Positions 9,307 to 15,032 of a stretch of 15,696 nucleotides of DNA are shown here, in pieces. Under the pieces are notes generated by a model. The model was not told the origin of the DNA. It saw only the letters and a program-made list of their open reading frames with translations, and searched no databases. The position numbers were made by a program, and so were the translations under genes. Within the stretch, counting starts at the first letter, position 1, and every line of letters begins with the position of its first letter. The DNA lies in the NCBI GenBank assembly GCA_027943245.1, contig JANDJZ010000244.1, positions 1 through 15,696 of the forward strand, in the 5' to 3' direction. This stretch comes from Acanthamoeba sp. SK_2022b. Taxonomy: Eukaryota; Discosea; Longamoebia; Acanthamoebidae.

Positions 9307-9835
9307 CCGCCGGGCGCCGATGACGAGAAGGCGGATGACACCAGTGACGACGACGACTACGACAACTACAACAACTACAGCAACAATGACGACAACGACG
9401 ACGACTACGGCGATGACCACGACACGAACTATGATAAGACGACGCCCAGTGGCCCGAAAAGTTATAGGGAATCCTGGGTCGGGTCTCGATTGCAACATGA
9501 ATGGAAGGTGTCCTTTTTAGGATTAGCCCAGTGGGTTTCGAGCAGGCGACGAGAAGTCCTTTTGCAACGGCAGTTTTCAGACAGCTTGCCCTATGGGTCA
9601 GCGTTATGGACTTGCGGCACGCTTACGGTAGCTGGCGAACGCCGACCTGGACGCGGTTGCACGCTGGAGGAGGGCGAAGCAGCAGGAGAGACAGAGCTCG
9701 TCTTGGCCATTGTTAAGGGCGACGATTTGCTTCTCCAACCTTCGCGGCCAGGATCAGTAGATCTTTTTCATGGACGTTGGCTGAAGAGAGGGGGGGGGGG
9801 GTTGTATTACTTCAGAGGCGAAAGGCCCGGAGAGC
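9307..9835 (+). other. Region after the ankyrin stop, same frame open, acidic D/N-rich
   Basis: Directly after the TAG the ankyrin frame continues without another stop as far as 9921. Its first part reads PPGADDEKADDTSDDDD and then a run of D, N and Y residues from a GAC/AAC-rich repeat (about 9350-9435). After that comes less convincing sequence (SYRESWVGSRLQHEW and on) to a G12 tract at 9790-9801. The acidic part could be a C-terminal tail reached by readthrough or lost through a recent stop mutation. It could equally be 3' untranslated sequence that is open by chance. It also contains the upstream region of the next ankyrin gene (ATG at 9836). Confidence 0.35.
9350..9435. repeat. GAC/AAC trinucleotide-rich tract
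   Basis: An imperfect run of GAC, AAC, TAC and GAT triplets. In the frame of the upstream ankyrin gene it reads D/N/Y-rich, in the next frame poly-T (threonine), and on the minus strand poly-V. The last two are shadows. Confidence 0.85.
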
Positions 9836-9927
9836 ATGCAGCTGCACGAGGAGGCGGCCGAAGAAGACCTGCTGCTGCTGCTCTGGCCGCTGCTCGCTGC
9901 GGTCAAATGCCACAAGGCTGACGTGGT

Positions 9928-9930
<3 letters not shown>

Positions 9931-9996
<66 letters not shown>
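9931..9996. repeat. CA microsatellite forming the 3' end of an intron
   Basis: 33 perfect CA units on the plus strand, immediately followed by G, so that the last CAG of the tract is itself the likely splice acceptor. The 75-base intron and the repeat are both multiples of three. Unspliced RNA would encode an alternating T-H run in frame. Confidence 0.95.
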
Positions 9997-9998
<2 letters not shown>

Positions 9999-10240
9999 AG
10001 AGCGAAGTGGCCAAGAGGAGCAAGTGGGCGATCACATGGGACCAGTCGGTGCGGTCGGTGCGCGATTCGCTCTTGAAGCGGCCACCATCGGCCGCCACGA
10101 CTGCGGCCACGCCCCAAGTGAGGCTCTGGCAGCTGTTGATGGATGCCGGCGCCAGCCCCTTCCAGTATGACTCCCCTTGCCACCTCCCACCCTCCTCTCC
10201 TTTTCTCCTCTCCCATGGACAAGATCTGACGTGGGCAACC

Positions 10241-10250
10241 GGGGGGGGGG
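10241..10250. repeat. Homopolymer G10 beside a splice acceptor
   Basis: Ten G residues lie just before ACAG, the acceptor of intron 2 of the second ankyrin gene. A similar G12 lies at 9790-9801, and the window itself opens with nine G. Such runs are error-prone in sequencing, which matters for the nearby frameshift. Confidence 0.9.
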
Positions 10251-10697
10251 ACAGGGCCGACCAACACGGGGCGTGGCCCCGTTCCACATCGCCTGCTCGC
10301 GCGGCAACTGGCCCGTGGTGAAGCACCTCCTCCACATGAAGCCAATGCCGCGAGGCCTCGCGGGCGCCCACGCCCACGACGATGACCACGGACACGATGC
10401 CGCCGTAGGTGAGGCCAGGGGCGAGATCGATCTGGCGGCGCACGTCAATCAGGAGGACGAGCACGGGGAGACGGGCCTGCACTGGGTGGCGCGGTCCGGA
10501 CGGTGCGAGGTGGTGGCGCTTCTGGTGGCCCACGCGGCCATCGCCACCACGGTCGTCGGGGCCAACGGCACTCCCGCCGAGGTCGGTCCTGCCCGCCCTC
10601 GCCCACTCTCTCCACTCCAACGCAGCATGCTGAGATGCTGCGCGGTTGCAGTGGCGGTGGTGGGGCGGGGTGGCGGCAATTACAGAGCCCGCTGTAC

Positions 10698-11132
10698 CTT
10701 CTGCTCACGGTCTCCTTGTACATGGTGATGACGATCTCCTTGTCGGTGATGGAGTCGTTGACGGCCTCGACCACGTCGGCGTCCCACTTGGCGATCTCGG
10801 CGGGCACGTAGTTCTGGTAGACCCGGTTGGCCAGCCACTGGCGCTCGCTCTTGGCACGGTCGTTGGTGGCCGTCTCGCCGGTGAGCTTCTCGAAGGTGAG
10901 GCAGTCGATGGTGAGCTTCCACTCAGCGCCCAGCTTGTCCTGGATGCTCTTCTGCTCTCACCCACCACTTTTATAAAAGTGAGACGTTGTTGGTTGGCGC
11001 ATGAGTAGAGGATCAGGCCAGGGAGGGGAAGGGTGAGTGGGGGCGAACCAGGGCAGGGGCGTGGGTGACCTCGTTCTCCTTGAGGACCTTCTTCTCGCCG
11101 AGCTTGAAACCAGTGTTGTTGAAAGCGGACAT
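10698..11132 (-). CDS. Unknown conserved-looking protein, N-terminal part; 3' end uncertain
   Basis: The minus-strand ATG at 11132-11130 starts exon 1 (11132-11070), MSAFNNTGFKLGEKKVLKEN plus E. An intron (11069-10952, GTCACC...GAGCAG) joins to exon 2 from 10951, which encodes KSIQDKLGAEWKLTIDCL, then FEKLTGETATNDRAKSERQW, LANRVYQNYVPAEIAKWDAD and VVEAVNDSITDKEIVITMYK. The GC-rich, steady codon use of exon 2 leaves little doubt that it is coding. The frame then reads ETVSRRYSGL and runs into antisense of the second ankyrin gene (proline- and arginine-rich, not convincing). Possible donors are GTGAGC at 10708 and GTACAG at 10697; the second has the right phase for the isolated exon at 7138-6913. 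No nearby 3' exon is visible. A TATA-like ATAAATG on the minus strand near 11200-11194 lies about 65 bases before the ATG. I do not recognise the family; it shows no signal peptide or membrane helix. Confidence 0.6.
10966..10981. promoter_or_regulatory. 16-base perfect palindrome containing a TATA box, within an intron
   Basis: CACTTTTATAAAAGTG is its own reverse complement and contains TATAAAA on both strands. It lies in intron 1 of the unknown minus-strand gene, 15 bases before exon 2. It could be an internal promoter element or merely AT-rich intron sequence. The core 12-mer CTTTTATAAAAG recurs at 14775-14786 in a divergent intergenic region. Confidence 0.4.
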
Positions 11133-11510
11133 CTTGTTATGGTAGGTTGTAGGTCCTGGTGTGTGTTGGGTTATTCCAGGATAGTGGGAGGGTGCATTTA
11201 TGGGTGCTCTGGCCCAACCAGAGTAACGCCGAGGCAGGAGCATCGGGTGGTAGTGGTTAACCAGCAGGTGAAAGAGGTGTGTTGAGTTAACACCCCACGA
11301 GCCTCAAGCCGCTTGTGCCCGCCACGTCCTGAAGTTAAAGTCGGAGTTTTAACTAAGAGAAACAAACCTTCATTACAAGCGACCACAGCGAAGCGTGCTA
11401 AGGCAAAGATGTGGGTGGAGGTCATTGATATGAGTGACAGATATCTGTCGCTCAGTATTATTATTATTATTCAAAGGTAGCAGGCAGCTGCTCAGCAAAC
11501 AGAAATCTTA
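11133..11510. other. Intergenic, upstream of the unknown minus-strand gene
   Basis: About 380 bases between the start of the unknown gene and the stop of the small secreted-protein gene, both on the minus strand. It holds the TATA-like element near 11194-11200, an imperfect 24-base palindrome at 11431-11454 and a short TTA tract at 11455-11471. I see no gene. Confidence 0.5.
11431..11454. promoter_or_regulatory. Near-perfect 24-base palindrome
   Basis: The core GACAGATATCTGTC (11436-11449) is a perfect 14-base palindrome. TGAG and CTCA on either side extend it to 24 bases with one mismatched pair. It lies 57 bases past the stop of the small secreted-protein gene and about 300 bases upstream of the unknown gene, so it might be a protein-binding site or a 3' hairpin. 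Function is unknown. Confidence 0.4.
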
Positions 11511-11747
11511 TCAGAAGGAAAGAGAGGAGATGAGGAGGCTGGAGAAGGAAGAGGGCGCGAGGCTCGAAGCAGCCGACGTGTCATCGATATCGAAGTTCAC
11601 TCCGGGCGTCGCTGAAGGGAGGGCCACGCTCGAGTTGGCCACCACCGCGTCGTCGTTGTTGGTCGTGGTGGTCTGGGCCAGGGCAAGAGAGAGGCCAAGG
11701 AGGACGAACACGAAGGCTGCCATGCAGGTCGAGATGAGCTTGTTCAT
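11511..11747 (-). CDS. Small secreted protein, 78 residues, S/T-rich
   Basis: From the ATG at 11747 the frame encodes a textbook signal peptide: MNKLISTCM, then the hydrophobic core AAFVFVLLGLSLALA and Q, with likely cleavage at ALA-Q. The mature part is short and rich in T, S, N and A (TTTTNNDDAVVANSS, then FDIDDTSAASS), and ends in LLISSLSF. There is no cysteine after the signal, so no disulfide-rich fold. The frame extends upstream to 11936, but that stretch reads as untranslated sequence. The C-terminal hydrophobic LLISSL could be mis-called if an intron removes it: TTCTCCAG precedes it. A secreted or surface low-complexity peptide is the best reading; no family is recognised. Confidence 0.5.
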   Translation of the reverse strand: MNKLISTCMAAFVFVLLGLSLALAQTTTTNNDDAVVANSSVALPSATPGVNFDIDDTSAASSLAPSSFSSLLISSLSF

Positions 11748-12051
11748 GTTGTTAGGTCGTAGTGGCGGAGTGTATGGTGGGCGGATTGTGAAGCTTGTGT
11801 TGCAACGAAGGAGTGTGTTGGTCTGGAGAAAACAAGGTTTTAAAGTGGTGCGCGGCAAGCCGAAGCGGAGCCAGAAGGAGGCCAAAGTTCGGGACAAACG
11901 CCAGAATTTCTGGTGAAATAGAACAACTTGGTCCACATGGAGTTGACAAAATCGTTCGCGCTACAACACCAACCATCACCACTGGCCAAGGCTCGTCCAT
12001 GTAGTGATTGGGCAGGTGGCGCTACGCAGCGGACACGAGGACATCACGAAG
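11748..12051. other. Divergent intergenic region, possibly with an ankyrin-like half-exon at its end
   Basis: 304 bases lie between the starts of the secreted-protein gene (-) and the F-box exon (+). From an acceptor-like GGGCAG at 12011-12016, the F-box frame reads VALRSGHEDITKM just before the chosen ATG at 12052. This resembles the second half of an ankyrin unit, so the F-box exon may begin at 12017 and have an upstream partner exon I cannot identify. Confidence 0.35.
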
Positions 12052-12171
12052 ATGATCGACGCGGCGGCGTTCGAGGCGAGCCCCCTGCTGGAGATGCCGC
12101 GCGAGGTCATCTTGCATGTGCTCTCGTTCCTCGAGCCCTTCGATCTGTGCGTGGCCGCCCAAGTCTCCTCC
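12052..12171 (+). CDS. F-box exon of a protein whose remainder is missing
   Basis: The exon reads MIDAAAFEASPLLEMPREVI followed by LHVLSFLEPFDLCVAAQVSS. The segment from PLLEMPREV to AAQVSS matches the F-box core: L-P-x-E-V, then the I-L-x-F-L helix, then D-L-C-x-A-A-x-V. F-box proteins dock substrates onto SCF ubiquitin ligases through Skp1. A donor, GTACGC, follows at 12172 in phase 0. Normally a short intron and a substrate-binding domain would come next. Here the unspliced frame stops at 12219 and the next 500 bases are a GGT/GTT minisatellite. A possible far exon begins at 13031 after TCTTTTAG. The gene is therefore truncated, or it has an unusually large, repeat-filled intron. The true start may be upstream at 12017. 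Confidence 0.6.
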
Positions 12172-12221
12172 GTACGCCCCTCCCTCCCAACCGCTGCCTT
12201 TTTTGAGAATAAACAATAAAT

Positions 12222-12556
12222 AATTGGTGATGATGTGGTGATATTGTGAGCTGGTGGTGTTGTGGTGAAGTTGTAGTGTCGATAATGTTGTGGTGATGTT
12301 ATGGTGATGTTGTTGTGGTGTTTTAGTGGTGTGGTGGTGATGTTGGGTTGTGGTGGTATCGAGGTGGTGTGGTTGGTAATGATGTGGTGTGATGGTGTGG
12401 TGGTCAGGTGGTGGTGGTCAGGTGGTGGTGGTGGTGGTCAGGTGGTGGTCAGGTGTTGTTGTGGTGTTTTGGTGATGTTGTGGTAATAGTGTGGTGGTTG
12501 GGGTGATGGTGTGGTGTTGTTGTGGTAGTGTTGTGGTTGTGGTGTAGTGGTATTGT
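12222..12556. repeat. GGT/GTT-rich minisatellite
   Basis: About 335 bases of degenerate GTGGTGTTGTGGTGATG-type repeat on the plus strand, nearly free of C. Two or three copies of GGTGGTGGTCAGGTGGTGGT-like units lie near 12395-12450. It is the complement in composition of the ACC-rich tract at 7195-7505. Confidence 0.9.
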
Positions 12557-12720
12557 GAACACCACAACTACAACAGCACCACAACACCACAACACCACAA
12601 CACCAGGTAACCTGGTCATTCTTACCCACTGGTTGTCACCAAGTTGCTGTTGCACGTTCACTGCCTGTAGAGTTTGGTGGTGGTATTGTGGTGTTGTGGT
12701 GTTGTGGTGGTGTTGCAGTA
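12557..12720. repeat. Foldback: ACC tract, short loop, GGT tract
   Basis: At 12557 the strand bias flips. ACCACAACACC-type sequence (12557-12606) is followed by about 65 bases of ordinary sequence and then GGTGTTGTGGTGTTG-type sequence (about 12672-12715). The two flanks are reverse complements over roughly 25-30 bases and could form a hairpin. The loop begins with the near-palindrome CCAGGTAACCTGG (12603-12615). Confidence 0.7.
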
Positions 12721-12726
12721 GACCTT

Positions 12727-13030
12727 TAGGACACCTTCCCAGACAGGTGGCTACAGAAAAACCTAAAACAATGTTTTAAATCTCACCACAGTTGCCAGAA
12801 CCTGCTTACTGATGCACTGTTGTATGGATCAGTGATCCCAAGTACCAGGTGTGGTTGGACAAGCTTATGCCAAAAGGCAAAAAGCATCTGCATTCAGTCT
12901 ACAGCTATATGTTTTATAGTAAATTAGCTTTTGTCTATGGACCTTATGTCTGCTTATCTTGTGTGCTTCCATTCTACAAATCTAACAAGGTGGCTGTATT
13001 TTCAAGTGAATGTCTAATTGTATCTTTTAG
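12727..13030. other. Second low-GC island, no recognised gene
   Basis: About 300 bases, AT-richer than the genes around it, directly after the GGT tract. One plus-strand frame (YQVWLDKLMPKGKKHLHS, then VYSYMFYSKLAFVYGPYVCL) is open for about 70 codons. I recognise no family. Its position after a triplet minisatellite parallels that of the island at 7506-7956, but I see no clear sequence identity between the two. Confidence 0.4.
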
Positions 13031-13128
13031 AGGGGTCGGCCCAAGTGATCGGAGACTGCAATGAAGGCGATCTCGAGGACATCAGTGAGACGCCCGATGA
13101 AGAAAAAGGAAGAAAAACATCCTATTAG
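13031..13128 (+). CDS. Possible terminal exon, acidic tail, weakly supported
   Basis: After an acceptor TATCTTTTAG at 13021-13030 the sequence returns to higher GC, and one frame reads GSAQVIGDCNEGDLEDISET, then PDEEKGRKTSY and stops at 13126-13128. The frame is short and the acidic composition is plausible for a C-terminus. It could be the 3' exon of the F-box gene about 860 bases upstream, but no homology supports this. Confidence 0.2.
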
Positions 13129-13170
13129 CTCCTTTACACCAACATAACTATCAGCTCCTTTACACCAACA
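13127..13170. repeat. 18-base direct repeat, 26-base period
   Basis: AGCTCCTTTACACCAACA occurs at 13127-13144 and again at 13153-13170, separated by 8 bases. It is a local tandem duplication in the 3' region beyond the amidohydrolase stop. Confidence 0.9.
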
Positions 13171-13294
13171 GTTTACTCACCCACATGCAAGTTCGAGTAG
13201 CGCAAGATGAAGGAACAGGTGTTGGGGGCAAAGGTGAAAGGCAACAGGAGAAGGGAGTGTGAGCGATATCGTCAGCAACGTTCCCAGGGGCAGC

Positions 13295-13960
13295 TCAACT
13301 CGAGGCATGCTCCTCATCTCCGAAGCGGTAGAACCTGGCCGCGGTGGCGAAGAGGAGGTCGTCGCGCGCCTTGTCGTCAAGGCCCCACTCCTCGTTCCAG
13401 GCCACGAAGCGCTCGTACAAGTCGGCGCTCGACAGCGACAGCTTGTCCACGGGGAAGTTAGATGCGTACATGCAGCGCTCCGTCCCGAACATGTCGATCG
13501 TCTCCTACACATCACCCTTCAGCATGTGTGCCATGTGTGTCGTGTCATGTCGTTGAATGATGTGTCGCTGTTGTAGCACCTTGACGAGAGACTTGACCAG
13601 AAGCTCCTCGGGGCTGCCCTTCTTCTCCCAGCCTTGCTTGGTGAAGCAGAGCTGCGAGAGCTTGACCACCACGTGCGGCAGCTGGGCCAGGGCCCGCATG
13701 CCCTGTCTCCACTCGGCAATGAGCGCCTCGTGCTGCTCGGGCGAGCCCTCCCTCAGCGGCAGGCAGCCGAGGTGGTTGAGGCACACGGGAACGCCCGGGA
13801 AGCCCGCCACGAACGCCGCCGCGTCCTTCAGCTGGTGCGGGTTCACCTGCAAGTCGAATGACAGGCCGTGTTTCTGGAGGAGCGAGTAGCCGTGGCGAAA
13901 CTTGTCGTCGGTCGTGAGGTACTCGCCCGAGTGCACCTGCGCTGGTCCCCCCAGACCACG

Positions 13961-14022
<62 letters not shown>

Positions 14023-14668
14023 GCGTCAGCCCACGACTCTCGTGCGTGCGCTCGACAAGAGGCGAATGGCGCGCCTTGGGCCAGGTCAAGCCGGGGTTGT
14101 CCGGGTGGTGGTTGATGATCTGACGTATGCCGCGCACCTGCACGCGAACGGCGACTGGTCAAGACGCGGGGCTTGTGGACGTGGCCTGGCCACTCCTTGC
14201 TGGGAGGAGTGAAGGAGGGCGTGGGGCAGGCCGGTCGTACAATGGGGAAGCGGGCGAGGGCGGCAAGCTGGGCGTCGATGTCGTCGTCGGGGAGGTAGGC
14301 GTAGGCCACCATGCCCTTGAGCCAGGGAGCACGGTCGGCGATGGACTGGACCCACTCGGCCTCCTTGGCCGGCCCGTCGCTCAGGGCCTCCACGAAGACG
14401 CCCCCGGCGAAGCGCAGCGGCGGACGCTGCACGGCCTCCATGTCCTTCAGGTAGTGCTCCGCCACATAGGTCGGGAACGTCTGTCCAGGCGTTCCTGTGC
14501 TCTACGGTCAGGTTTCTGTTGAATAGTGATAGGACAGCAGAGAGCGTGGGGGCAACCAAGGCAGGTGGGGTTGTGAGCGCCAGCGTTGGCTTGGGGCGGG
14601 AGGTCCCAAAAGTGGAAGTGGGGGTCAGCAAATCTTTGCCCCTTGGCCCTGCTCTCTGGGTGCTCCAT
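13295..14668 (-). CDS. Amidohydrolase-2 family TIM-barrel hydrolase (COG3618 type)
   Basis: Five exons on the minus strand, 14668-14557, 14494-14241, 14137-14021, 13936-13580 and 13504-13295, give 349 residues, close to the family's usual 280-340. Landmarks run in order: DPHFHFWDL (15-23), where H17 and H19 sit at the usual metal site on strand 1; FPTYVAEHYLKDM; GGVFVEAL; MVAYAYLPDDDIDAQLAAL; GIRQIINHHPDNPGLTW; GLSFDLQVNPHQL; VCLNHLGCL (H216); VVVKLSQLCF; and ETIDMFGTERCMYASNFPVD (281-300). Family members include L-fuconolactonase and 2-pyrone-4,6-dicarboxylate lactonase, so a lactone or ester substrate is likely. The usual aspartate of the last motif (SDWP in lactonases) is N here (SNFP), as in a subgroup of uncharacterised relatives. 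Intron 3 contains a CA/TG tract and its donor is ambiguous. No signal peptide, so probably cytosolic. Confidence 0.88.
13962..14021. repeat. CA microsatellite (TG on the sense strand) at a splice donor
   Basis: 30 CA units on the plus strand. For the amidohydrolase gene the sense strand reads GTGTGT from the very first intron base, so the repeat offers about 30 alternative GT dinucleotides at the 5' end of intron 3. Confidence 0.95.
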
Positions 14669-15032
14669 CTTTCTTTTAGTTACCTAACGTTCAGTTGAAA
14701 AAAGAGAAAACAAAAATCACCCCTGCAGCACAAAAAGAAGGTGCCATGTGCTACTCTTTATTGATGAAGAGGTTCTTTTATAAAAGAAAGTGCAACAGTT
14801 AGCACTTCCATTAAACAACAAGACGAGGCAGCTTGCCTGGCCTGCTGTGCACAGGAAACTGAGCCAAGCCGTCCGCGAGTTTACAATTCCTTATGCAGCC
14901 CGTTAGGTTGCCCATCAGTTTGCTATGAGCGCCACGCGTCGTGCCAACGTCGTGTCATTCATTGGCTGACAGAACTTCTAGTTCGGCGGAGGAAGAAGGC
15001 AGCGAGCCTTACGTGTCTTTACCTCCAAGCAC
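14669..15032. promoter_or_regulatory. Divergent promoter region between amidohydrolase (-) and unknown gene (+)
   Basis: 364 bases between two divergent start codons. It contains the perfect palindrome CTTTTATAAAAG at 14775-14786, with TATAAAA on both strands, about 107 bases from the amidohydrolase ATG and about 247 from the other. The remainder has no open frame of note. A shared bidirectional promoter is inference. Confidence 0.45.

Larger units (their letters stand above)
9836..10811 (+). pseudogene. Second ankyrin-repeat gene, spliced, with an apparent frameshift
   Basis: The gene opens MQLHEEAAEEDLLLLLWPLL. An intron with a CA tract (9923-9997, GTGGTG...CACAG) is followed by ESEVAKRSKWAITWDQ and then LWQLLMDAGASPF. 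A second intron (GTATGA at about 10169 to GACAG at 10255) joins to ADQHG. The good ankyrin frame then resumes only after a shift of two bases in GGGG at 10268-10271: VAPFHIACSRGNWPVVKHLL, an H/D-rich insert, and HGETGLHWVARSGRCEVVAL. A third intron (GTCGGT at 10582 to GCAG at 10625) restores GTPAE-HAEMLRG. The frame finally stops at 10809-10811, inside DNA that codes on the other strand. Two canonical ankyrin units are clear. Either the gene is decayed or the G run is mis-sequenced. The true 3' end is uncertain. Ankyrin proteins bind other proteins; no specific partner can be named. Confidence 0.6.

Noticed and set aside
9193..9498. A poly-valine frame on the minus strand and a poly-threonine frame on the plus strand
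   Set aside because: Both are alternative readings of the GAC/AAC triplet tract, with no coding support outside it.
9836..10076. The CA tract translated as an alternating T-H domain
   Set aside because: The tract ends in a normal splice acceptor, and CA tracts in two other genes here are intronic. A coding CA tract would shift frame with nearly every length change.
7195..12720. CRISPR-like repeat arrays
   Set aside because: The triplet tracts have no fixed repeat length and no unique spacers, and the surrounding genes are spliced eukaryotic genes.
13177..13515. A 112-codon minus-strand frame overlapping the last amidohydrolase exon
   Set aside because: It is out of frame with the conserved MYASNFPVD motif, and the spliced frame ends at 13295.
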